The position numbers and the translations under genes are program-made. The notes below the pieces were generated by a model. The model searched no databases. It had not been told where the DNA came from and was given only the letters and a program-made list of their open reading frames with translations. This document shows positions 41,965 to 50,822 of a DNA stretch of 55,777 bases, piece by piece; position 1 is the first letter of the stretch, and the number at the start of each line of letters is the position of its first letter. Source of the stretch: an uncultured Pelagibacteraceae bacterium (lineage in GTDB: Bacteria > Pseudomonadota > Alphaproteobacteria > Pelagibacterales > Pelagibacteraceae); NCBI GenBank assembly GCA_902624075.1, contig CACNWC010000007.1:1-55777 (forward strand). Reading direction: 5' to 3'.

Positions 41965-44409
41965 TTAGAGATTTTTGAAGTTTGTTCGTTTTAGGGGCTC
42001 TAATTGAACAGATAAAGGATATTTTTGTTTTTCCACTTCAATGAATAAGTTTTGTGATTGAAGCTCATCATCAGATAGATCATTATTTATATATCCAAAT
42101 ACTAAATTCTTTTTAAAATTAAATGAGTAATTTCCTGATGTAGATCTTCCTATAATTTTATCATCAATATAAATAGGCTCATCATGAAGCAACAAAGGTT
42201 TTCCTGGTTCACTGTTTTTTAAAGTAAACATTTTAAATCTAGTTTTCGTTTTTTCATTTTTAATTTTTTCTAATGCTTTTTTTCCTATAAAATCAAAATC
42301 TTTCTTTTTACTGATAGTAAAAGTTAAACCTGCTTGATATTGATTTTCCTCGGGTGAAATGTCATGGCCCCAATGTAAAAAACCACTTTCCATTCTCATT
42401 ATATCCATTGCATACATACCACAATTTGAGAGATTGAAATCTTTACCTTTTTCTATTAGAAGTTCATATATTTTTTTAGCATCATTTACATCTACGTATA
42501 ATTCAAATCCTAATTCACCCACATAAGATAATCTTTGAGCCCAAATTTTTATTCCGTCAATTGTAATATATTTCGCTGTTCCAAATTTAAAATTATCATT
42601 ATCAAAATTATCCTTGGATAATGTTTTAATTAAATCTCTACTTTTTGGACCAAATAGTCCAAATACACATAAATCATCTGTAATATCATTTAGCTCAATA
42701 TCTTTTGAAAGATGTTTTTTAATATGAAATTTATCTCTTTCTCTGGTTGCTGCCGAGCTAATTATTCTAAAATGATTATTTGTAATACAAACAACTGTTA
42801 AATCTGCTTCAATTCCTCCATCAGTATTAAGCATATGAGTATACACACATTTACCAGGTTCATTTTTAATATTTGCCGTACAGATTTTTTGTAGCTCATA
42901 ATGAGCTTTATCTGACTTTATTTCAAACTTTGAAAAGGGTGTAAGATCAAATAAACCAACATTTTTAACAGTATTATTAGTTTCATATTCTGCCGAAGGA
43001 TACCAGTTTTGATAATTATAACTGTATTCATACTCGGCTTTTTCTCCATCTAAAGCAAACCACATTGGTCTTTCGTATCCCCCTGAAACGCCAAAACAAG
43101 CTCCAAAACTTTTCAAATTGTCGTGATGTGGAAGAATTTTAATATTTCTAGAGGTTCTGTGTTGTTTGAAAGGCCAGTGCATTCCATATAAATCTCCTAA
43201 TGACTCTGTAATTCTTTTTTTAATAAATCCTAATTCTGAGTGAAATTTTTGAAATCTTTTTATATCGTAACTAAAAATATCCTCATTAATATGTCCGGTC
43301 ATCAGCCACTCTGCTGTAACTTTACCAACACCTCCTCCACTTCCTATACCAATACTGTTTAATCCACAGCATACGAAAAAGTTTTTAATTTCTGGCACTT
43401 CACCCAATAAAGTATTTGTATCAGGCGTAAAAGACTCCGGCCCTGAAAAAAATTTTCTAATTCCTGCTTTTTCCAAAACTGGAAATCTTTTAATTGCAGA
43501 TGCTAAATAAGGTTCAAAGTGCTCAAAATTCTCTTGAAATTCTCCAAATGAAAAATCTTCTGGCACTTTATTTGTTTGATTCCATGCAGGAATAGAATTT
43601 CCCTCAAAAATTCCTACTAGTATTTTTCCAGCGTCCTCTTTTATATATGTTCGGTTATCGTAATCTCTTATAACAGGTAAAGTTTTTGAGAGATTTTCTA
43701 TTGGCTCAGTAATAATATAAAAATGTTCAGCAGGATAAAGTGGAATACTCACACCTACTTTCTCACCAATTTGTCTTGACCACATTCCTGAAGCTAAAAC
43801 AATATATTCACAATCAATTTTATGACCATTGACTTTTACTCCTGAAATTTTTCCATTTTCAGTTAATATTTCCTCTACAGGCGATTTTTCAAAAATTTGT
43901 GCTCCATGAATTCTTGCACCTTTCGCAAGCATGTGAGTAACACCTGATGGATCAGCCGCACCATCACCAGGCATTAAAATTCCTCCAATAACTTCTTCAG
44001 TATTAATTATAGGGTAATCTTTTTTAATTTGATCTTTATCTAAAATTCTCACATCTACATCATAAAGCTGTGCAGTAGTTGCTTGTCTTTGAAGTTCTTG
44101 CCACCTCCCTTTATTTTGAGCAATTGAAAGTGCACCGTTCAGTCTTAAACCTGCAGAATGATCAACTTCTTTTTCAAGTTCTTTATAAAGGTCTAATGTA
44201 TATTTTCTTATCTTGGTTATCGCTGCAGAAGGACCTAGTTGACTTACAAGTCCAGCAGCATGCCAGGTCGTACCTGATGTTAATTGGTCTCTTTCTAAGA
44301 GAACCGTATCTTTCCAACCAAATTTAGCTAAGTGGTAAGCAACAGAACAACCAACTACACCACCACCTATAACAACAACTTTTGTGCTATCAGGTAGTTT
44401 CTTTTCCAT
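41965..44409 (-). CDS. Dimethylglycine/sarcosine dehydrogenase-like FAD protein with GcvT domain
   Basis: An 814-residue two-domain protein. The N-terminal DAO oxidoreductase has the FAD dinucleotide fold VVVIGGGVVGCSVAYHL (residues 11-27) and SGTTWHAAGLVSQ with His50, which corresponds to the covalent flavin His of dimethylglycine dehydrogenases. The C-terminal half is a GcvT-type folate-binding domain (ASAAT-like RISSAATRER, FGLFGPKSRDL, YVGELGFELYV, MDIMRMESGF). It oxidatively demethylates an N-methyl amine and passes C1 to tetrahydrofolate. The usual substrates are dimethylglycine or sarcosine; its operon partners (alanine dehydrogenase and an omega-aminotransferase) leave other N-methyl amines possible. 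Confidence 0.88.
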   Translation of the reverse strand: MEKKLPDSTKVVVIGGGVVGCSVAYHLAKFGWKDTVLLERDQLTSGTTWHAAGLVSQLGPSAAITKIRKYTLDLYKELEKEVDHSAGLRLNGALSIAQNKGRWQELQRQATTAQLYDVDVRILDKDQIKKDYPIINTEEVIGGILMPGDGAADPSGVTHMLAKGARIHGAQIFEKSPVEEILTENGKISGVKVNGHKIDCEYIVLASGMWSRQIGEKVGVSIPLYPAEHFYIITEPIENLSKTLPVIRDYDNRTYIKEDAGKILVGIFEGNSIPAWNQTNKVPEDFSFGEFQENFEHFEPYLASAIKRFPVLEKAGIRKFFSGPESFTPDTNTLLGEVPEIKNFFVCCGLNSIGIGSGGGVGKVTAEWLMTGHINEDIFSYDIKRFQKFHSELGFIKKRITESLGDLYGMHWPFKQHRTSRNIKILPHHDNLKSFGACFGVSGGYERPMWFALDGEKAEYEYSYNYQNWYPSAEYETNNTVKNVGLFDLTPFSKFEIKSDKAHYELQKICTANIKNEPGKCVYTHMLNTDGGIEADLTVVCITNNHFRIISSAATRERDKFHIKKHLSKDIELNDITDDLCVFGLFGPKSRDLIKTLSKDNFDNDNFKFGTAKYITIDGIKIWAQRLSYVGELGFELYVDVNDAKKIYELLIEKGKDFNLSNCGMYAMDIMRMESGFLHWGHDISPEENQYQAGLTFTISKKKDFDFIGKKALEKIKNEKTKTRFKMFTLKNSEPGKPLLLHDEPIYIDDKIIGRSTSGNYSFNFKKNLVFGYINNDLSDDELQSQNLFIEVEKQKYPLSVQLEPLKRTNFKNL

Positions 44410-44413
44410 CTAA

Positions 44414-45532
44414 TTAATTTTTGATTGCTTCTCCTGGGTCAACATATTGATGTCCAAACACATCTGCAACCGCTTTATAAGTCACATGTCCTTTATGAAC
44501 ATTTAATCCTGCTAAAAAGTTTTTATCTTCTCCTAAAGCTTTTTGATAACCTTTATTTGCAAGTTTTACTAAATAAGGAAGAGTTGCTTGATTTAATGCA
44601 AAAGTAGAAGTTCTTGGAACTCCTCCGGGCATATTTGCAACGCAATAATGCACAACGTCATTAACTATATAAGTAGGATCTCCATGAGTTGTTGGTTTGC
44701 TTGTTTCAACACAACCTCCTTGATCAATTGCAACATCAACTATTACAGAACCTCTTTTCATCAATTTTAACATATCTTTAGTTACTAATTTTGGTGCTTC
44801 AGCTCCTGGTATTAACACACCACCAACTAATAAATCTGCTTCAGCAACTAACTTATTTAAATCTATTTTGTCACTTTGCTCTGGAATAATTTTATCTCCA
44901 AATATTTCAACTAATTGTTTTAACCTCGTTTCAGATTTATCAACAACGTGGACTTTGGCTCGCATACCAGTAGCTATTATCGCAGCATTTTCTCCAACTA
45001 CACCACCTCCAAGAATTAATACGTTTGCTGGCTCACCTCCTGGCGCTCCACCTAATAGTACACCTCTGCCTTTTTGGTTTTTTTCTAGACAGTGTGCTCC
45101 TGCTTGAACCGACATACGGCCTGCTACTGCACTCATTGGTGCAAGTAATGGTAGTCTGCCATTATCGTCAGTAACAGTTTCATATGCAATATTAATACTT
45201 TTTGTTTTGATTAATCCTTCAGTTAATTCTTTTGCAGCAGCCAAATGAAGGTATGTATAGACAATTTGATTTTCTCTTATCATATCAACTTCAACTTTTT
45301 GAGGCTCTTTAACTTTAACAATAATTTCTGCATCATTAAAAATATCCGAAGCACCATTTGTAATTTTAGCTCCAGCTTTAATATATTGCTCGTTTTCAAA
45401 ACCAGCTTCAAAACCACCATTGTTTTCAACTAGAACTTCGTGACCTTCTGAAACAAGTATTTTTACACTTTCAGGTGTTAAACCAATCCGATTCTCTTGA
45501 GGTTTTATTTCCTTGGGTACGCCTATTTTCAT
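44414..45532 (-). CDS. ald: Alanine dehydrogenase
   Basis: A 372-residue NAD enzyme that interconverts alanine and pyruvate plus ammonia. The start MKIGVPKEIKPQENRIGLTP, the NAD motif VLILGGGVVGENAAII, KLMKRGSVIVDVAIDQGGC and the CVANMPGGVPRTSTFALN stretch are the family signature. It lies between an omega-aminotransferase and a dimethylglycine dehydrogenase-like gene, with spacers of 4 and 9 bases. In taurine catabolism Ald regenerates pyruvate from the alanine formed by the transaminase, releasing ammonium; that role fits here. Confidence 0.95.
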   Translation of the reverse strand: MKIGVPKEIKPQENRIGLTPESVKILVSEGHEVLVENNGGFEAGFENEQYIKAGAKITNGASDIFNDAEIIVKVKEPQKVEVDMIRENQIVYTYLHLAAAKELTEGLIKTKSINIAYETVTDDNGRLPLLAPMSAVAGRMSVQAGAHCLEKNQKGRGVLLGGAPGGEPANVLILGGGVVGENAAIIATGMRAKVHVVDKSETRLKQLVEIFGDKIIPEQSDKIDLNKLVAEADLLVGGVLIPGAEAPKLVTKDMLKLMKRGSVIVDVAIDQGGCVETSKPTTHGDPTYIVNDVVHYCVANMPGGVPRTSTFALNQATLPYLVKLANKGYQKALGEDKNFLAGLNVHKGHVTYKAVADVFGHQYVDPGEAIKN

Positions 45533-45541
45533 TATTGAAAT

Positions 45542-46888
45542 TTAATTCTTTTTACTTTTTGCGTAATTAGTTATTCCAGTTCTAAGTTTTTCAATAATCT
45601 CATCTATATGTTTTTTTTCACAGATAAACATTGGTGCAATTATCAAACAATCACCAGTTGCTTTAAAATTTACACCTGCCTCATAACAATGTTTGAAACA
45701 TGTAAACCCAGCTGCACCTGGTTTTTTATCCATTCTAATATCTATACCACCCATCATTCCATAACCTCTTATATTTTCAACTACATCAATGTCCTTTAGA
45801 GAAAATAATCCTTTTTGAAAATAAGGTGCCAATTCTTTTGCCCTATTAAAAATATCATCTTTCTCAAATATATCTTGAACAGCTAATCCTGCTGCAACAG
45901 AAATTGGTATCCCTGAATAAGTATAACCATGAAATAATTCGATAGTACCTTTAGGTGCATTATCCATCAATGCATCATAAATTTCTTCCTTACAAGCAAC
46001 AACACCTAATGGACTTATTCCATTAGTGGTAGCTTTTGCCATTGTCATAATATCTGGAGTTACTCCAAATTCTTGTGAGCCAAATGGAGATCCCATTCTT
46101 CCCCAACCAGTGATTACCTCATCAAAAATTAAAAGTATACCATGCTTGTCACAAATTTCTCTTAATCTTTGTAAATATCCTTTTGGTGGAACTAGTGTTC
46201 CAGTAGAACCTGCAACTGGTTCAACAATACAAGCAGCAATATTTTCCGCTCCAAAATTTGTGCAAATTCTCTCTAAATCTTCTGCTAGTTCAACTCCAGT
46301 TTCTGGTTGTCCGCTTACAAATTTATGTTCTGCTAAATGTGTATGTCTCATGTGTACTACCCCTGGCATTAATACACTTGCAAAAGTTTTTACATTATTA
46401 ACCATACCACCAACTGAAGTGGCACCGATGTTCATCCCATGATATCCACGCTCTCGTCCTACAAATCTAAATCTTTGGCTATCACCTCTTGCTCTATGAT
46501 ATGCGATGCAAATTTTAATAGCTGTCTCAACTGCTGTTGAGCCACAAATTGTATAAAAAATTCTATTTAAATTACCTGGTGTATGTTTTGAAATTTTTGT
46601 CGCTAACTCAAAAGATCCACCAAATCCTTGTTGAAAGGGTTGACAATAGTCTAGAGTTTTTAGCTGCTTACTGATCGCATCAATAATCTCTTGTCTACCG
46701 TGTCCAAGAGGATTACAAAATAAACCTGAGCTCGCATCTATTTGAGTTTGTCCTTGATGGTTTTTTAAATATACACCTTTAGCTTCAACTATTAATCTTG
46801 GATTTTCTTTAAAATCCTTATTAGATGTAAAAGGCATCCAATGTTCATTTAATGAATTTGGTACTGAAGTTCTTTTTTCTGAGCTCAT
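45542..46888 (-). CDS. Omega-amino acid:pyruvate aminotransferase (class III)
   Basis: A 448-residue PLP enzyme. LNEHWMPFTSNKDFKENPRL with HGRQEI at the start and IFDEVITGWGRMG, followed by MTMAKATTNGISPLGVV (Schiff-base Lys in AKA), are as in beta-alanine/omega-amino acid:pyruvate transaminases. It is not the Bilophila-type Tpa in detail, but the operon with alanine dehydrogenase, opposite tauABC, makes taurine or another omega-amino acid a reasonable donor. Acceptor pyruvate fits the ald pairing. Its start lies 181 bases from the divergent tauA. Confidence 0.85.
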   Translation of the reverse strand: MSSEKRTSVPNSLNEHWMPFTSNKDFKENPRLIVEAKGVYLKNHQGQTQIDASSGLFCNPLGHGRQEIIDAISKQLKTLDYCQPFQQGFGGSFELATKISKHTPGNLNRIFYTICGSTAVETAIKICIAYHRARGDSQRFRFVGRERGYHGMNIGATSVGGMVNNVKTFASVLMPGVVHMRHTHLAEHKFVSGQPETGVELAEDLERICTNFGAENIAACIVEPVAGSTGTLVPPKGYLQRLREICDKHGILLIFDEVITGWGRMGSPFGSQEFGVTPDIMTMAKATTNGISPLGVVACKEEIYDALMDNAPKGTIELFHGYTYSGIPISVAAGLAVQDIFEKDDIFNRAKELAPYFQKGLFSLKDIDVVENIRGYGMMGGIDIRMDKKPGAAGFTCFKHCYEAGVNFKATGDCLIIAPMFICEKKHIDEIIEKLRTGITNYAKSKKN

Positions 46889-46967
46889 AAATTTTTAAAT
46901 TTTTAAAATTGTTAGTGTTTAGAATTCTTTAGACTAATTAAGTATAATTAACCACCAAAATAATTGA

Positions 46968-46984
46968 CGCAACTGTAAGTTGTG
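46968..46984. promoter_or_regulatory. Dyad, putative operator between aminotransferase and tauA
   Basis: CGCAACTGTAAGTTGTG holds the perfect half-sites CAACT and AGTTG (46970-46974 and 46978-46982) around GTA. On the minus strand it reads AACTTACA, which recurs at 47034-47041, 27 bases before tauA's ATG. It lies in the 181-base shared regulatory region of the two divergent operons. Binding protein unknown. Confidence 0.35.
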
Positions 46985-47069
46985 TATCAAACTAGACACT
47001 TTTTTGTTTTACATCTATGCTAATTTAATCTTAAACTTACAACATATAAATAATCAACTAAGGAGATAA

Positions 47070-48011
47070 ATGAAAAAAATAATTAGTTTTATTCTTGGAT
47101 GTTTTGTAGCTCTTAACTTATCTATCGCAACTGCAAATGCAGCTGCTAACGAAGTCAGAGTTGCTTATTTCTTAGAATGGCCAAGTCCAAACTTAGAAGA
47201 CATGCAGAAGAAAAATTTTGCAAAAGCTTTAGGTGTTCCAGTAAAATGGACAAACTTCACTAATGGTGGAGCAATGACAGATGCAATGCTAGCAGGAGAT
47301 ATCGATATTTCTTACTCACAAGGTTTAGTGCCTTTTATAAACGCTGTTAAATCTAAAGCACCTATTAAACTTGTAGATATTGCTATGGAATACGGTATGG
47401 GAGGAACAACTTGTGTTACTTCTAATGCTTCTGGAATTACAAAAGCAAACGCTACTGAGTTAGAAGGTAAAAAAGTTGCTGTTCCATTAGGAACAATGGC
47501 TGAGTATGTTTTCGATGAAAGTATGAAAGTTGTTGGAGCTGATAGAAAAAAAATGGATATTATTCAAATGGATCCTGAAGAGGGAGCTGCTGCTTTAGTA
47601 AGTGGTGATGTTGTAATGGCATGTTTGTTTGGAGGTAACTCTATTAAAGCTGCAACTGCAGTTGGGTCTAGATTACTTACAGTTCAAGAAGCAAGAGATG
47701 CAGGTATCTTAGGAATAGATATTACTTCAGTAACCACAAAGTTTATGAAGGAAAATCCTGAAATGCTAAGAACTTTTATAGAAGTAACTCATGAAGCTAA
47801 TGCTAGATACAAAGCAGGTAAAAGTAACTTGAATGTTATGGCTAAAGCTTCAGAAATGAAAGTTGGTGATATGAAAGAAACTTTAAGTGGTTTCAAATTC
47901 TTAACACCTGAAGAAACTAAACAATCTATGACTAAAGGAAATCTTGATGCATTCTTAAAAGGAATGGGAACACCAAGAGGAAACGTAGACACTAGTTTCT
48001 TACCTCTATAA
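47070..48011 (+). CDS. tauA: TauA-like periplasmic binding protein
   Basis: A 313-residue solute-binding protein with a signal peptide (MKKIISFILGCFVALNLSIA, cleavage near ANA). The segments VAYFLEWPSPN, GDIDISYSQGLVPFINAVKS and GKKVAVPLGTMAEYVFDESM resemble NitT/TauT family proteins that bind taurine and related sulfonates. AAGGAG lies ahead of the ATG. It is followed by a 12-bp terminator-like hairpin before tauB, so it is probably made in excess of the other components. Taurine is the favoured ligand by family; the HpsN-like gene downstream also makes other sulfonates possible. Confidence 0.8.
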   Translation: MKKIISFILGCFVALNLSIATANAAANEVRVAYFLEWPSPNLEDMQKKNFAKALGVPVKWTNFTNGGAMTDAMLAGDIDISYSQGLVPFINAVKSKAPIKLVDIAMEYGMGGTTCVTSNASGITKANATELEGKKVAVPLGTMAEYVFDESMKVVGADRKKMDIIQMDPEEGAAALVSGDVVMACLFGGNSIKAATAVGSRLLTVQEARDAGILGIDITSVTTKFMKENPEMLRTFIEVTHEANARYKAGKSNLNVMAKASEMKVGDMKETLSGFKFLTPEETKQSMTKGNLDAFLKGMGTPRGNVDTSFLPL

Positions 48012-48034
48012 TTTTATAGAGAAAGAAAAATTTA

Positions 48035-48072
48035 ATAGGCGCCAATTTATTTAATTGGTGCCTATTTTTTTT
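48035..48072 (+). terminator. Strong terminator/attenuator between tauA and tauB
   Basis: ATAGGCGCCAAT (48035-48046) and ATTGGTGCCTAT (48054-48065) form a 12-bp stem with one G-T pair and a 7-base loop, followed by a run of eight T residues (48065-48072). It begins 24 bases after the tauA stop and ends 26 bases before tauB. It has all the marks of a Rho-independent terminator, so tauBC and downstream genes may depend on partial read-through or another promoter. Confidence 0.85.
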
Positions 48073-48097
48073 AAAAGATTTTTTATAAAGGTATTTA

Positions 48098-48895
48098 ATG
48101 AGTGATTTAGTTTCTCAAAATCTAAACATGATTTTTAAAACTCCAAAAGGAGAAACTGTTCACGCTTTAAAAGATTTAAATTTTACTCTGAAAAAAGGGG
48201 AACTTCTTACAGTTCTTGGTCCATCAGGTTGTGGCAAAACAACTTTACTAAATATTACTGCAGGATTTATAAGACCAACTTCAGGAAGTATTACTTTAAA
48301 TGAAAAAGAGATTGATGGTCCTGGTGTTGAAAGAGGAATGGTTTTTCAACAAGGAGCTTTATTTGAATGGTTGACGGTAGCTGAAAACGTGAACTTTGGA
48401 TTAAGAATGAAAAAAAAAGATCCAATTGAAACGCAAAAAAAAGTTGATGAATGGTTAGAAATTGTTGGACTTAAGGGATTTGGTAACACTCCGACATATC
48501 AATTGTCAGGGGGAATGCAACAGAGAGTAGCTCTTGCAAGATGTCTAATTAATGATCCAGATTTAATTCTTATGGATGAGCCTTTAGGAGCTCTTGATGC
48601 TTTAACAAGAGAGAAGATGCAGTCCTTAGTTTTAAAAATTTGGAAAGAAACTGGAAAAACAATTATATTAATCACCCATTCAGTTGAAGAGGCTTTATTG
48701 CTTGGTGAAAGACTATATGTAATGGCTCCTCGACCAGGTCGGATTCATAAAGAATACAATCTTCCATTTGCATCAATGGGTCTTCAACAAGATTTAAGAG
48801 AAATTAAAAAAGATAAAGATTTTTCTGCAAAACGAGAGGAAATTTTAGAGATGATTTGGAACATGGAAGAAGAAATCATGGGGAAAGAAAATTAA
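48098..48895 (+). CDS. tauB: TauB-like ABC transporter ATPase
   Basis: A 265-residue ATP-binding subunit of a nitrate/sulfonate/taurine importer. Walker A is GPSGCGKTT, the signature is LSGGMQQRVALARC, Walker B is LILMDEPLGALDALTR, and the H-loop is ILITHSVEEALLLGERL. RPTSGSITLNEKEIDGPGVE is typical of the TauB/SsuB group. It abuts tauC with no spacer (stop 48895, start 48896). Confidence 0.93.
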   Translation: MSDLVSQNLNMIFKTPKGETVHALKDLNFTLKKGELLTVLGPSGCGKTTLLNITAGFIRPTSGSITLNEKEIDGPGVERGMVFQQGALFEWLTVAENVNFGLRMKKKDPIETQKKVDEWLEIVGLKGFGNTPTYQLSGGMQQRVALARCLINDPDLILMDEPLGALDALTREKMQSLVLKIWKETGKTIILITHSVEEALLLGERLYVMAPRPGRIHKEYNLPFASMGLQQDLREIKKDKDFSAKREEILEMIWNMEEEIMGKEN

Positions 48896-50821
48896 ATGTT
48901 AACACAAATAGTAACTTTTTTAATATTCTTTGCAGTTATTGGCTGTATCCTTTACGGCAGACGACTTATCAGAACTGAAAAAGTTGATGCGGTTTTTGGA
49001 AATCCAGAGAGAGCATTAGGTGGAACACACTGGGTAATTGTTGGGAGCAGTTTTCTTCTTTTAATTTGGCTTTACTATTCATGGGATATCGCAAAAGGTT
49101 TTTATCCAAAATCTGCTAATGAATTATGTCAAGTAGGAAAAGTAAATGACTCTTTATTAGGATTGAAATATCAATTTCCTATAGAAGAAAGAGAGTTTAA
49201 AAGTACTTCTCAAATTAAAAAAGAAAACAAAAACTTAGAAAAGCTCTCGAATGAGATAAAAAATTCTAGTGAACTTAACAATGAGCAAAAGACAATTCTT
49301 GTAAGCTACATAAATAAAACAAATCAATTAATTCCTTTATTAACTAATGAGGATTTACTCGAAAATGAAACCAGAGAAAAAATTGATGATATAACTGGTA
49401 AAATTAATCTTTTAACTGAAAATTTTCAAAAACCTGATTATCCATTTGAAACAGAACAAGAGCTTAATGAAAGACTTAAGGCTGTAAATGAGGAAGGTGG
49501 TTGGGGTATCACAAAGATTGATGCTGGCTCAGGAAGTATTGAAAATACTTTAGAAGTACCTCTTGTGCCAGCTACTGATAGAGGCTTAAAATTTCATGCT
49601 GCAGCTCAAGAATTAAATTTGATAAGTGAAGAATTTTTTAAACTAAGAAACCATAATCCAGAATTCAAAAATAAAGTTAAAGAAATTAAAGATGAAATTA
49701 AAGTTTATAGAAATGACTTAAGTGATAGTGAAGAAATTGCTTCTACTTATGCAAAAAATATTGTCAAAATTGCAAGAAGAATAGAGTTTGCAAGTATTTA
49801 TCCACCAAATGCCTTAGATAAAATGCAGAATGCAATTATCAAATTTGATAATGCCCAATTAGATGCACAAGGTGGTTTAAGACTTATTGATATCTTTTTG
49901 TTCCCAGCTGGAACCATTATTGCAAGTGGACCAAGCTGTTCAGAGCAAGGATCTGGTAGATGGCTTCCTAAACCCTCTGATACTTTTAATAAATTTGTTT
50001 TAATGTCAAAACCAAGTGTTGGTTATAAAGACATTCCTCTTTTATGGATAAAAATGGTGGATATAAGCACATGGATAGGTTTTATCTTACCAGACTGGAT
50101 TGCAGATATTTTACCAGGTGAATATCCAATTCATACTACAGATGGAACTGTTAAACAAAATTTTAAAGGTGTGGTTCTAAAAATTGTGACAGGTGACTTC
50201 AAATTATTAAAAATACCAGTTCCTTATGGTCATATTTGGGATTCATTTATGAGAGTGTTTTTAGGATTAGTTTTTGGAATAATTATTGGTGTTCCATTAG
50301 GATTATTTATGGGTTTAAATAGATTTGCAAAAGGTTTTTTTGATCCATTAATAGAATTATATAGACCTGTTCCTCCATTAGCTTGGGCACCTTTAATCAT
50401 TTCTGTTCTAGGAATTGATAATACAGGTAAAGTTTTCTTATTATTCATGGTGTCATTATCTATAATGATTATTTCAGCACGGGCTGGTGCATCAGGAACA
50501 CAATTATCTAAAATTCACGCTGCTCATTCTTTGGGGGCCTCTAAAAAACAAATATTAAGATATGTTATTTTTCCTAACTCTTTGCCCGAAATATTAACAG
50601 GGATAAGAGTTGCTGTTGGTATGTGTTGGGGAACTTTGGTTGCTGCAGAATTTTTAGCAGGAACAACTGGAATAGGTTTTGTTGAAAACGTTGCAAAAAA
50701 ATACTTTCAATACGAGGTTATTTGGATCACGATATTTATTATGGGAATGCTTGGTCTTTTATTTGATGTAACTTTAAGAAAAATTATTGATAAAACAATT
50801 CCATGGCGTGGAAAAGGATGA
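48896..50821 (+). CDS. tauC: TauC-like ABC permease with a 440-residue N-terminal extension
   Basis: A 641-residue permease. Residues about 438-641 are a complete NitT/TauT permease domain: SFMRVFLGLVFGIIIGVPLG, RPVPPLAWAPLIISVLG and the EAA loop AAHSLGASKKQILRYVIFPN. In front of this are two membrane segments (1-20 and about 42-64), then a large polar region that is partly coiled coil (residues about 110-330), not recognised and not present in E. coli TauC (about 275 residues). It may be a periplasmic or cytoplasmic accessory domain of the importer. It follows tauB directly and its stop is one base before the next gene's start. Confidence 0.88.
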   Translation: MLTQIVTFLIFFAVIGCILYGRRLIRTEKVDAVFGNPERALGGTHWVIVGSSFLLLIWLYYSWDIAKGFYPKSANELCQVGKVNDSLLGLKYQFPIEEREFKSTSQIKKENKNLEKLSNEIKNSSELNNEQKTILVSYINKTNQLIPLLTNEDLLENETREKIDDITGKINLLTENFQKPDYPFETEQELNERLKAVNEEGGWGITKIDAGSGSIENTLEVPLVPATDRGLKFHAAAQELNLISEEFFKLRNHNPEFKNKVKEIKDEIKVYRNDLSDSEEIASTYAKNIVKIARRIEFASIYPPNALDKMQNAIIKFDNAQLDAQGGLRLIDIFLFPAGTIIASGPSCSEQGSGRWLPKPSDTFNKFVLMSKPSVGYKDIPLLWIKMVDISTWIGFILPDWIADILPGEYPIHTTDGTVKQNFKGVVLKIVTGDFKLLKIPVPYGHIWDSFMRVFLGLVFGIIIGVPLGLFMGLNRFAKGFFDPLIELYRPVPPLAWAPLIISVLGIDNTGKVFLLFMVSLSIMIISARAGASGTQLSKIHAAHSLGASKKQILRYVIFPNSLPEILTGIRVAVGMCWGTLVAAEFLAGTTGIGFVENVAKKYFQYEVIWITIFIMGMLGLLFDVTLRKIIDKTIPWRGKG

Positions 50822-50822
50822 T

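Noticed and set aside
46026..46442. A 138-codon plus-strand frame inside the aminotransferase gene
   Set aside because: It lies entirely antisense to a well-supported PLP enzyme, has no ribosome-binding site and a Pro/Thr/Ser-rich product with no family features, so it is a shadow frame.
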